Part shown: in pieces, positions 1 to 9,779 of the stretch
Position numbering within the stretch: the first letter of the stretch is position 1
Layout: the number at the start of each line of letters is the position of its first letter
Source: Zizania palustris
Lineage: Eukaryota > Streptophyta > Magnoliopsida > Poales > Poaceae
Assembly (NCBI GenBank): GCA_019279435.1
Contig: JAAALK010000079.1
Location: 83,384,162-83,448,161 of the forward strand
Length of the DNA: 64,000 nt
Direction of reading: 5' to 3'
The notes under the pieces: generated by a model
The model's input: the letters and a program-made list of their open reading frames with translations, nothing else
What the model was told of the DNA's origin: nothing
Databases searched by the model: none
Translations under genes and position numbers: made by a program

Positions 1-243
1 GGGCCTTCGGCCAGGCCCGCCGAAGTCTGCTCCTCGGGCCGGAGCTTCGGCGGAGTGGGCCTCCGAAGGCCTCCTGGCCAAAGGCTGTTGGCTGGCTGGA
101 AGCTTTCGGAGCCCGTAGCCCAGTGGTCCTTCGGCCCTATATGGATTCAGCCTAACCCGTGACATGTGCATTTTCGGCCCAAATTACCAAAATTGATATT
201 TTGACAATCTTAATCATTGATGCCATTTTTTGCTTTCAACACA
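1..243 (-). repeat. Partial 3' LTR of Tat-lineage gypsy copy A
   Basis: The LTR is cut by the window edge. It is homologous to the complete LTR at 50041-51399 (copy B). Read on the minus strand it begins TGTGTTGA directly after a purine tract, which identifies it as the 3' LTR of a minus-strand element. The outer end and the target-site duplication lie outside the window. Confidence 0.85.
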
Positions 244-279
244 TGCCCCTACCTTTTAGTGAACTAAGTGAACTAAAAG
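244..279 (-). promoter_or_regulatory. Polypurine tract and PPT-side hairpin of copy A
   Basis: On the minus strand the purine-rich run AAAAGGTAGGGGCA abuts the LTR start and would prime plus-strand DNA synthesis. An 8-bp inverted repeat (cttttagt at 253-260, actaaaag at 272-279) flanks its upstream side. Copy B has the same arrangement at 51400-51436. Confidence 0.7.
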
Positions 280-327
280 CACAATGGGCTAAAGACAATA
301 CCTTCCATATCAGCCTTTCGACATCTT

Positions 328-1558
328 TTAAGCTGTTTGCCACACACTTGGGAAATACCTTTTCAAGTATCTACCATTCAAAGCTCTTCGAAACCGCTCT
401 CCTTGCAGAGATTCTAACACATATGCATTGCTAGGAGCGATTTCGGCTATTTTCAAAGGGCCTTCCTAACTAGGCGACCATTTACCAAACTTGGGACTCA
501 GTGCCTAAGGGTAAAATCGTCTTCCAAACCAAGTCACATACTTGAAACGATTTTGGTTTAACCTTCTTATTGTAGGCTTTAGCTACTCTCCTCTTGTCTA
601 TTTCTATGGCTTCTAAAGCCCTCAATCTCTTATCGGCCACTTCTTCTAGATTGTCTTTCAAAAGAGTTTCATACTCGTCGACCGATAAGCCATCTTGCTT
701 TAACACTCTTAGAGAGCCAAGATCTACTTCTGCAGGTAGAAAGGCTTCTTGTCCATACACCAACTCATATGGACTAACTTTGGTAGCACCGTGCTTTGCA
801 ATTCTACAAGCCCATAATGCCTCGGAGAGAACTTCATGCCACCTTTTAGGGAATTCTTCAATTTTCTTCCTAATGATCTTAATCACGGTTTTATTACTAG
901 ACTCGGCCTGGCCATTGGCCTGAGCATAGTAGGGCGAAGAGTTTATCAACTTAATACCATAATATTCGATGAAGTCCCTCACTTCTTTAGAAATAAATGA
1001 ACTACCCTGATCTATAGTGAGAGTTTGAGGAATACCGAATCTATGTATAATGTGTTTCAAGATGAAGTCAAATACCTTGGCATGAGTCATGTTCTTCAGA
1101 GGTACGGCCTCAGTCCACTTGGTGAAGTAATCCATCGCCATCAACACGAATCGATGCCCTTTCGAGGAAGGAGGGTGAATTTGGCCGATGAAGTCTAAAC
1201 CCCAACCTCGGAACGGCCATGGCTTGACAATAGGGTTAAGTAATGAAGCAGGAGCTAATTGAATATTGCCAAACTTCTAACATGCTTCATACCCTCTATA
1301 ATACTTAAAACAATCCTCAGTCATAGTCGGCCAGTAGAAACCTGCTCTTTTCAGCATCCAACTCATTTTCTGGGCCGACTGATGAGTGCCACAAAGTTCT
1401 TCATGGACTTCTCCCATAGCCACATGGGATCGTTCGGGGTCTAGACACTTTAACAGTACTCCATCAACGGTTCGGCGATACAGTGTGTCGTTTAGCAACA
1501 CAAATTTAAACGCTTGCCGCCGAACTCTCCGATCAACCCTTTGGCTAGGGTCTCTCAA
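328..1558 (-). pseudogene. Integrase region of Tat-lineage gypsy copy A (broken)
   Basis: This is the C-terminal third of a Ty3/gypsy Pol, the integrase that inserts element cDNA. The N-terminal zinc-binding part lies in 1277-1558 (HEELCGTHQSAQKMSW, then CFKYYRGYEAC). The core lies in 482-1147, with aspartates in MAMDYFTKW and TIDQGSSF and the glutamate in GQAESSNKT. The frame is lost between the two parts and again near 482. By comparison with copy B (51485-52686) the original protein ended at the TAA at 328-330 after a motif like VWQTA. It follows RNase H and precedes the 3' LTR, as expected for gypsy order. It is not functional as it stands. The family assignment is confident; the exact end is inferred. 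Confidence 0.85.
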
Positions 1559-1611
1559 ATACTAGACGATTGAAGTTCTCCAATCGCCCTTATGGGCTTT
1601 TGAGGGTTTCG

Positions 1612-2808
1612 CTAGCTAACTCCCTGAAAAAATATGTGGGCTACTGATTTTGGGGTGTCCCCGAGCCCTTCCTGCTTCTGCCAAAGCCTGCTTGGACTGG
1701 CCGTGCGGGGCACATCAGGCCGAAGCCCCCTGCCAGAGGGTTCGGGCTCCCGGAAGCCCTCACTGTCCCGAGGACTTCGACTCACGGGCTCCGGCGTGCC
1801 AAACCCTTCGGTGGGCGGAGTACTCCGGCCCTGGGACCTTGGCGCGCGACAGTCTCCAGCAGTCAGAGGGGTCTGACCCAGAGGGTGCGCTCGTCCAAAG
1901 CTACTGGCTTCGGCAGTGAGACCAAACATCAGCTTCTCCTGTACAAAAAATCTTCCTCTCCTGATTCGATAACCAGATGCTTGTTTAGCCAAATCATTCG
2001 CAACCGAATTGGCCTCTCTTGACACATGAGAAATTCTGAAGTCATCAAAAGTAGCAACTATGTCCAAGCACTTATCCAAGTAGCTATTTAGCAAGCCGTT
2101 AAAACATTGAGCACTCTTAGCCACTTGTTGCACTATTAACATGGAAACACCTTGCACATGAACATGTTTAACACCCATGAATTCTAATAATTCAAGCCCT
2201 AACAGTAAAGCCTCGTATTCAGCTTGGTTATTAGTAGATGGAAATTCTAAACGAGCCGAGGTCTGAAAGTGCGCTCCGCTAGGTTGTATGAGAACCACTC
2301 CAATACCTTGGCCATTTTTGCAAGCTGAACCATCAAAGTAAAGTTTCCACGGCATTACCTCAATCAAAGCAACATTGTCGCTCCAGCTGACGTCTATGTG
2401 GTGATCAACTATAAAGTTGGCTATGATCTGGCCTTTCATATCTCTTAGGGGTTCATAGGCCAAATCATATTCAATCAAAGCGTAAGCCCACTTTCCGATT
2501 CTTCCACTTAAAATCGGCTTTCGTAACATGTGTTTTATAACATCGGTTTGGCAAACGACAACACATGTAGTAGGGAGAAGATAGTGGCGCAACTTGGTAC
2601 ACACGTAGTAAAGTGATAAACACAAACGTTCCACAAACGCGTACATAGTCTCGGCGTCCAGCAGGCGGCGACTCAAGAATGTGATGATGTACTCTCTTCC
2701 TTCTACCTCCTGGGTTAGCACGGCCCCGATCACGCTATCTTCAGCAGCGATGTACAGCCGAAACAGAATCCCGACTTTGGGTGCACTCACCACATGCGGC
2801 GATGACAA
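1612..2808 (-). pseudogene. Dual RNase H region of gypsy copy A
   Basis: An open frame of 398 codons. The first half is the usual gypsy RNase H (RLYIAAEDSVIGAVLTQE, then FVERLCLSLYYVCTKLRHYL). The second half is an extra, archaeal-type RNase H with DGSACKNGQGIG, NNQAEYEALLLGLE and ANDLAKQAS. Two RNase H domains in tandem are the known hallmark of the Tat group (Tat, Ogre, Retand). The third catalytic acid appears lost: this copy reads VQGVSMLIVQQV where copy B reads VHGDSLLVVQQV. The last 110 or so codons are a Pro/Ser/Arg/Gly-rich linker toward integrase. The frame is separated from the reverse transcriptase by stops, so the polyprotein is broken. Confidence 0.88.
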
Positions 2809-4011
2809 GCACTCCTTGATTTTCTAAAAGGCGCTTTGCTGGCTTGCCCCCTAAGTGAACTCGACCTCGTTCTTTAGCTGGAGTATGGGGACAAAGGCAT
2901 CAATCTTGCCAGACAAGTTAGATATAAAGCGACACAAATAATTCATCTTGCCTAGCAACTTTTGCACATATTTTTTGCATGTCGGCGCGGGCGCTGTAAC
3001 GTTTCTAATTTTCTCAAGCCTCTTAGGATCAATCTCTATGCCTCTTTCATGAATCATGAAACCTAAGAACTTACCTGCCGACACACCAAAAGCACATTTG
3101 AGTGGGTTCATTTTTAAACCATACTGCCGCATCCTATCAAAAACAACTTTCAAATCGGCTAAATGGTTTCCCATAGCGTCCGATTTGACTACAACATCAT
3201 CAATGTAGACTTCTAAAAGAACTCCTAGTAAGTCATGAAAGATCAGGTTCATAGCACGCCGATACGTGGCGCCAGCATTTTTCAAACCAAAAGTCATAAC
3301 GACCTACTCGAATAAACCAACAAAACCAGGGCATCGAAAGGCTGTCTTGTAGACATCCTATTCGGCCATAAAGATTTGATTATAACCAGCATTGCCATCG
3401 AGAAAACTTAGTACCTTGTGTCCTGAAGCATCATTTATTAGCATGTCGGCTATCGGCATTGGATACTCGTCCTTTGGAGTGGCCTTGTTCAGATCCCTAA
3501 AATCAATACATACTCGTATCTTGCCGCTCCCTTTCTTCTCTACAGGCACAATGTTAGCGACCCATTTTGCGTACCTGCATGGCCTAATAAATTCAGCTTT
3601 GAGCAGTCGCTCTACTTCTTCTTTAACTCAGTCATAGACGGCCGAGTTAAAGCAACAAGGAGGCTGTTTATAAGGCCTAAATCCGGACTTGATAGGTAAC
3701 CGATGCTCTATGAGCTCACGGCTTAGTCTCGGCATCTCGCTATACTCCCATGCGAAACAATCGACATACGACCGAAGCAACTTTATTACTTCGGCCTTTT
3801 CATCAGGTTGTAAATGTTGGTTTACAAAAGTCGGCCTCGGGATGCTACCATCACCTATGTCAACTTCTTCTAAGGGATCGACCGATGCAAAACCTTGTCC
3901 TAATTTCTCTACTTCGCTAAAGTCCTCGATGGCTTCGGCGATACCATCTTTAGTAGACCGATACTGCTCTACACGAGACTTTAGCCAATCTAGATTACTC
4001 AAGCTAGACAT
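2809..4011 (-). pseudogene. Reverse transcriptase region of gypsy copy A (broken)
   Basis: Three minus-strand open frames cover a Ty3/gypsy reverse transcriptase. 3628-4011 is the N-terminal part, starting near MSSLSNLDWLKSRVEQYRS. 3358-3549 contains GSGKIRVCIDFRDLNKATPK. 2851-3297 contains the catalytic EVYIDDVVVKSD and the thumb region. In-frame stops separate the pieces. Copy B (53817-54194 plus 55161-56043) is collinear and serves as reference. At 3160-3190 copy A keeps the uninterrupted sequence that copy B has broken with a 961-bp insertion. No gag or protease of this copy is visible upstream. Confidence 0.87.
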
Positions 4012-4149
4012 GACTACTAATATAAAAACAGCCGTGCTACACTAGCCGGCTTTACAGACACTGGTACAAAACGTCCTCCGAACACGCTAACAAAATCATA
4101 ATCCGAGCGATGAGACTAAGGCAAATATTTTCTGATCTTTCGGACGAAG
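4012..4149. other. Unresolved junction between copy A and element H
   Basis: Copies A and B stay alignable to about 4056; copy B is then cut by another insertion, so A loses its reference. A second minus-strand frame ends here in both copies with a motif like VARLFL and two tandem stops, perhaps the end of the gag-protease ORF. In the frame that runs into reverse transcriptase, copy A has TAG where copy B has TGG (KAG-stop versus KASW). Beyond about 4150 the sequence belongs to element H, in opposite orientation. The exact breakpoint cannot be placed. Confidence 0.4.
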
Positions 4150-4357
4150 TACACAGCCGATGCCTATGATATCACCTTGAGATAGCCGATGCAAAAGCAT
4201 CGCCTTTAGCCCCTAAACACAACAAAAAGACTTTGATGCAAAAGAGATCGAATGAAGCGATTAAGGAAAACATTCTAAGCGTTCGATCAAACTACATTCA
4301 TACGATGCGTATGGCATCGCCTTGAGACGGCCGATGCGAAGACATCGCCCTTAGACA
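4150..4357. repeat. Two tandem copies of a ~55-bp motif in element H
   Basis: A segment running from about GATGCCTATGATATCACC to GCATCGCCTTTAG at 4155-4206 recurs with a few changes at 4297-4355, about 145 bp later. It contains the alternating words CCGATGC and GCATCG. It lies downstream of the stop of the antisense plant-mobile-domain gene. The stretch 4358-4643 holds nothing I can name. Confidence 0.6.
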
Positions 4358-4643
4358 AAATCATCAAGAGCAAAGAGAATACAACACAGAAAACTCAACA
4401 GGCAACAGTACAAGATATGAAGAAATGCTGATATATATATATTCATGATGTTTTTTATTACAATGAGATATGTTACAAGCCCCCTAATCGGTGTACGGAG
4501 GACCCTCAACCGCTTCACCTCTACAGAGCATCCTTCCCCGAAGCACGAGCTGACTAAGACCGCCTCCCGTTCACCAACGCTGTAGGAGTGGAGGCGTCGG
4601 TGCCAAGGTTCATAATGGTCGATACTGGTTCGTATCATATCGG

Positions 4644-4852
4644 TCAGCCATTGAGGCTCATGGAAGGGGCTTCCTCATCGACATCCTACAAAAGGAAAAG
4701 ACAAGCCCCGATCAGATGAGAAAACAAAAGCAGCAAAAGGAAAAAGAGAAGGCCGAGATACTCACGTTGGGATATGCTTCAGCGCTAATCGGATGAAGCC
4801 ATTCTTGGTAGACCAACGAGGATCGGCTAAAGACGCGGAGCTTCACCTCACC
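4644..4852 (-). pseudogene. C-terminal exons of the plant-mobile-domain gene of H
   Basis: Removing the solo LTR at 4853-7495 joins the minus-strand frame from 7501 onward to this piece without a shift: FHEWWG on one side, EVKLRVFSRSSLVYQEWLHP on the other. The exon ends at 4766 with the donor GTGAGT (4765-4760). An 80-bp intron follows to the acceptor TTTTGTAG, and the last exon 4685-4644 encodes DVDEEAPSMSLNG and a stop. It is the tail of the aminotransferase-like plant mobile domain protein described at 7501-8666. The splice sites are inferred from consensus and frame continuity. Confidence 0.65.
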
Positions 4853-5062
4853 TTTAGCGCCCATAATTTAACAAATTCGGGACTTTATTGAAATTCCAAA
4901 GAAAATCAATAATAACAAGATGTTCATCACATGACATCGTTCATACGACAATCATTTATGGTTCGCAGACCACATTATTACACAAACATCAAAATAAAAG
5001 AAACTGGTAAAATAATCTTTGGGATGAACATCTCTTCCAGGCTTGCGTCCTTGACTAGGTCT

Positions 5063-6176
5063 CTACTCCAGACCATCCTCGTCGTATTAGACCGTCTCTG
5101 AAGGGGGTTTTCAACGGGTATGAGTACAAAAGTACTCAACAAGCCACCGAGAATGCAATAATAATGCAAGGTAATAACAAGGGAAGGTAATGGCTTAAAG
5201 TGTGAAAAAGTACATTTTTATGATGAAGCTTTTAATGTAGTCAAGTTTATTCGTACAGAAAATTTAAATCATGAACAATGCAATGTATTCTATCTCGATG
5301 AGTACAGTTAGCCCTCCTCGCTCGACAGTCCTTATATGCCACATCATAATGCAACACTTCACAAGTATAAACTAACTGTGGGATGTCACGGAACCCGCCC
5401 TTGACCGTGGGCTCAGCTTTTAAAAAAGATTTAGACACTGATTAGAGGTGTACCACTGTACCCACAAGGCACTCATCCCCGCACACCGTAGTGTGTCCAA
5501 ATGACCCAAGTCATAGGAACTCATGTCGAAACCTTTAGCATGAAGCGCTCCAACCCAATGACACACACTATAGGTTTCGCCGGCGCGCCAGCGCACTAGA
5601 CCAATTTCGTGCCCCCTTTTGTGCCACATGGTACAAGTCACCCGCATGTGCTAGTTGCCCCTCTCCACATAGTGTCTCGAGTTGGAACGTCCCATACCTC
5701 CAGTTAAGACTTACCCACTAGACTTGTGGTTGGTACGAAAGTGTATTGCAATGGATCCCGGGTGCGACTAACCAATGCTAACTTGATAAACCAAAACTCC
5801 ATAGCTAATAGAATTCCAGGGGAGAGAAATCGCGAGGATCATATAATAGAACCAAGGTATCTACGACTTGTTTTTAAACCTATGGCAGTTGTGTCGATAC
5901 ATTGGACACTATCTAATAATACTACTATTATGGTGACAAGGAGTTTTAGTCTCAATAGCACGACTTGGGTTTTCACATCAAGGTCAGGATATAAATAATT
6001 ATATTGTAAGACTCTTGATTTGACTAATGCATTTATAACCTATGGGTTTTAGCGATATTTAATTTAAAACTGGGTTCAATATGCTCAAAAATGGGTTGGT
6101 GACTTGCCTTATTTTGCAAATGATGAAGGTGGAACCTCGGGAAAACACTCGGGCTCCTCGACGACGTCGTATTATT
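5063..6176 (-). other. Two exon-like segments in the solo LTR, matching those of G
   Basis: Segment one (6176-6108, 69 bp) follows the acceptor-like TTACCTAG and ends AAG before GCAAGT. It encodes a peptide with VVEEPECFPEVPPSSFA. Segment two (5097-5063) follows CCCTTCAG and ends with GAGGATGGTCTGGAG and the stop TAG. Both match segments at 17766-17834 and 18906-18943 in G: the first has exactly the same length, the second is shorter by one codon. This copy carries three stops inside the frame (TAA for GAC, TAA for CAA, TAA for TAC), so it is decayed. It is the comparison that makes the G segments look coding. Confidence 0.55.
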
Positions 6177-7220
6177 CTAGGTAAGTAAAACAAGAAGAAC
6201 AAACAATTAAAAACAATATAATAAATATTACAAGCATACAAATTTTATTGGCTAAACATGTATAGAATAAAAATATAAATTTTCTATAATTTGAATGGAC
6301 AAATTTAGAGTTAATTTAAAGAAGTTATGGATTTTTGAAGTTTAAAACAATTTCCATAATTTTATTTTAACTCCAATTAAAACCATTTAAAAAGTTCAAT
6401 ATAAACATATGAATTTTATTGGATGAACACGAAGAGAATAAAAAGATGAATTCTATGAAATTTGAATGATCAAATTTGGAGCTAATTTGAAGAAGTTATG
6501 AATTTTTAAAGTTTAAATCAATTTCTAGAATTTATTTTAATTTTAAATTAGACGCCGGTCCACGGTAAACCGAGTCCACCGTGAACCCGCGTACTGTGCT
6601 GTGAACCAGAGCGTGGATCACTGCTGGATCGCGATCAGACACACGCGGTGGAGGCGGGGTGATTAAATGAAATCGGACGGTTGTCGTCGCCTGGTACCGA
6701 TTCGATCAGACGGACGACCCAGATTGAATCTGTGCGGGTTTTAATCTTGGTCGTTCCCATCTGATTGAGCGGCGGTGATCGAATCCGACATGGCATGGGT
6801 AATTACCCGTGCTAGTCATCTTCTCCGGCGACAACAGAGGGGTGGCGGCGAGCTAATGGTAACGGTGAAGGCTAAGACTACTCTATGACGTCGGAAATGG
6901 AATCAGGGTGAGTAGAGGAACTCGATGGTACCGGTGCGGTGGCTCGGGGTCGACGGTTCGTGGCCGGTGATGAGCGGGGGCGGCGAAGTAGTTCGGGTCG
7001 TCGGCGGGGATGGTGTTCCAGTGGTCTTCAGCAAGGGCGGAGGGGTGGCTGGTGTCGGGGAGGTGACGACAGTCACAACGAGGTCGACGACGAAGCAGAT
7101 GGTGGACTCTGGCGACTGGAGGCAGCATAGAGGGGCGGCACAAAAATGAAGCGTGGGCGCTCTGTTGGTGCGATGGTCACAAATTTTCAGCGAGGACCGA
7201 ACGTGGTGTGGTGCAGGGGG

Positions 7221-7227
7221 CTTTATA
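7221..7227 (-). promoter_or_regulatory. TATA box of the solo LTR
   Basis: On the minus strand CCCTATAAAGCC lies about 270 bp inside the LTR start, followed by a GC-rich leader. This resembles TATAAGAA at 16693 in G. Confidence 0.5.
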
Positions 7228-7500
7228 GGGCGTCAGAGTGAAGGGGATTGCCAACATTAAGGTGAGTAATATCCCGGTGTTAAATCGAGGCCGGGACCAC
7301 GGCGGAGGCGAATTCGAGGGATAGGGTTTTGGCCAGAGATCTCATAGGCGACGACGACGTGGGGAAGATGATTATTTCTCTAGATTTTTATTTATTTGGA
7401 CATTTTTAGCTATATTAAAAATCAAAAATAATTCTTTTTCAGGAATTTTGTATTTCTGGCTTATTTTTACCTTTTTGGAAATTAGGGGTGTTACATCACC

Positions 7501-8666
7501 CCACCACTCATGGAAGGCGGAGGACGTCGGCCGACAAGTCGTCCAGGTAGCGACTCTTCCGGAGGGTATCCCATCGGTCATGTGGGAGAGGCGATCCAAC
7601 TCCGGCGCACTCATGACCCTTCTGCGGGCCTGGATCCGTCCGATGAAGAAGAGATGAGGAGGAAGCTGGCTGAAGCCCAACTGCCTCGAGAACACCGACA
7701 GGTGGTAGAAATCATAGGAACACCGCCGAGAACGGTCATCAGTAAAATTGACCAGGAGCAAGCATGGAAAGGAGGCAACAAAGAAGATACAGAAGGACTC
7801 TACGTCCCGGGATACATTGGGAAAGACCAGTCGATCGGGGAGCACATACTCTGAATGGAAACTGAAAGGAAACTAGACGATCCAATTGGAGAATCCGAGG
7901 TAGAAGATTTTGAAAGATGCGGCCAAAGCCACATGGGAGATGGGAACAGAAGGACAAAACGAGGCCGCTTCACCCAAGGATTGACATCAGTGAAAAGTAG
8001 GTGGCACCGACTCCAGAAAGTTGTTAGGAAAGAGTGATTAGGAAAAAAGGGCCTATCTGGTGGCGTCAGCAGTATAGACATTTAGCCAGAGTTGGAGAAG
8101 CCAGCATGGACCCCGACACCGACCGATAGATTGACTGAAACGAGGTGGAGGAGACGGTAGGTGGCCGCAAGAAGGTAACAACCCAAGGGGATCCACTCGT
8201 GGGAGGCAAGCCGTTTGGCCAAGTATTGGAACTGTAGAGTCGAGGCCTGGGCAGAGACGCAGAAAACAAATTCCTCTAGCCAGAGGGTGAGGAAGGTTTT
8301 GTGTTCGCGAGTGCCTACTGGTCTAACTTTCTTGTTGGGTCGCCTGATGTATCGGCTCCCGTTATCAGCCGGGTCAGCACCAAGATTGCATGACGGCTAG
8401 AAACGGAGGGAAAAGGGGCAGACTGGTGAGCTGATGTCAAGACATGTCAAGAAGTAGACGTCGTGCAAGGAGGGGCTCATCGGTCCATGCCAAAAAAGAA
8501 AGGCGTTGAGGGTGTCAGACCAGAAGTAACACGATGCGGCCAACATCGGTTCATTCTGGAATTGTGCTGCGAGGGAAAGACCGATGCAGTGACCGACATT
8601 GATCTCGTCCCAGAAGGTGAGGTAAGTGGCCGATACCCTCAGGTACCAGTCACGCCAGCCAAGGAT
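7501..8666 (-). pseudogene. Plant mobile domain gene, middle part (antisense in H)
   Basis: The minus strand encodes, in several frames broken by shifts and stops, an aminotransferase-like plant mobile domain. Recognisable stretches are EPMLAASCYFWSDTLNAFLF, HKTFLTLWLEEFVFCVSAQ, ASHEWIPLGCYLLAATYRLL and YDFYHLSVFSRQLGFSQLPP, ending in AFHEWW just before the solo LTR. In grasses such genes are carried antisense by some gypsy elements downstream of pol; here H is plus-strand and this gene is minus-strand. The 5' part was displaced 29.5 kb by insertion of E and lies at 38139-38437. The C-terminal part lies at 4644-4852. Cellular function is not established from sequence; this copy is dead. Confidence 0.72.
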
Positions 8667-9428
8667 TGTTGTAACAATTGCGTTAGTTACAAACATGTTT
8701 TTATGAGGAGGTGTAGAATATATGATATGAACCTCGAAGGGTTCTCACAGAGGGAGAGAGGGTTTTATACTGGTACGGGCCTCCCATGGGAAATAATAAC
8801 CCTACATCCAGTTTACAATGGATTTGGCATAATTTTTCCTCTATCTTTCGTGTGTCCATTACAAGGGCAAGGCCCTGCTTTTAGAGGCTCACAAGCAAAA
8901 GGAAAAGACCCAATTACCCCTACATGCCATAGGCTTTATAGGGGTAAGAGGGGAAAAAGACTAGGCTATTGTACATATAACTTTACAAACGTGGTAGATA
9001 TACATCACTTCAGGAGTAGGTATACGGCGTACCAACGGCGCGGGCCCCTGGTATGGTCTTTATACTGTAGCAATACAAGGGTATTTCTTCATCTTCTAGA
9101 ACGGAGCACCTATCGGAGGGTCTCAGCCGGAGCTTATTGAGAGGACTCTGAAGAGGGCACGGAGGGATCTCGGAGGCTTGGCTCCGTAGGGGGCCTAGAT
9201 GGGTCTTGGAGCACTTGGTTCTGGAGGCGTCCCGGAGCGCCTGGCTGTGGAGCAAACCCGGAGGCTTGGCTTTCAGCCTCGTAATTCCTGCATCACTTGG
9301 AGTAATCTGGGATTGAGGGCTCCAGAGTCCATCTCTGGGCTTCGTTTGCTAGCGGGCTCCGAGCCCAAGGCCTTCAGAGGATGATGTCATTTAACCCTTG
9401 CTCAAGGGAAAGAATCTTTCCACCAATA
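8667..9428 (-). repeat. 3' LTR of element E
   Basis: 762 bp, homologous to the 799-bp LTR at 37340-38138. The length difference is mostly an AAGAGGGCTC-like repeat near 37820-37870. The right end reads CACCAATA where the sister copy ends CCCCAACA. The purine tract GTGCGAGGGGCTAC (minus strand) abuts it at 9429-9442. The TATA box of the sister LTR (CTATAAAA) has decayed here to CTCTAAAA around 8880. The two LTRs differ at many positions, so E is older than D and G. Confidence 0.8.
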
Positions 9429-9764
9429 GTAGCCCCTCGCACGTAGCCCTTCACAGCGAAGTGGTGCGCGCGCCCTGGGGCAAATGACGCTTACAAGATG
9501 ATGCTTCATGGTTGACAAGCCTTCGAAGCCTAGGGCCGAGGGCCAGCTTCGAATCACACAAACAATAAATGTCGGTACGAAGTGGACGGTACAGCCTCGG
9601 GAAGTCCAAGCGGCTCCGCAACGGTTGAAATTCGAGCCGTTACTATGCGGGGCACGATGGTTCGCTTCGTAACCCACCATGGCCCCAATGGTCAGAGACT
9701 ACAGAGGTTGGATTCCTGGTGACAAAAATCCCGACTGCAGGGCGCGCCGCTGCTTTTTACCGCC

Positions 9765-9771
9765 TATAAAA
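9765..9771 (+). promoter_or_regulatory. TATA box of the antisense gene in E
   Basis: CGCCTATAAAAGGCC lies upstream of the plus-strand gene described next, and opposite in direction to the LTR promoter. A transcript start about 30 bp downstream would precede the coding region. Confidence 0.5.
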
Positions 9772-9779
9772 GGCCTTGG

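Larger units (their letters stand above)
4853..7495 (-). mobile_element. Solo LTR of a Tekay-like chromovirus
   Basis: A single 2643-bp LTR on the minus strand. The minus-strand start TGTAACACCCCTAATTTCC is at 7495, close to the LTR start of element G. The other end at 4853 is a mutated version of the G end (tttagcgccc against tgtcgcgccc). It is flanked by a perfect 5-bp duplication TCACC (4848-4852 and 7496-7500). No internal region is present, so this is a solo LTR from homologous recombination between two LTRs. The insertion splits the antisense plant-mobile-domain gene of element H. It shares with G the GC-rich first half, the AT-rich middle and the conserved U5 part. Confidence 0.9.

Noticed and set aside
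7510..8037. Plus-strand frames 7510-7854 and 7855-8037 as a novel protein
   Set aside because: They are the complement of the plant-mobile-domain coding strand, whose conserved words are recognisable on the minus strand.
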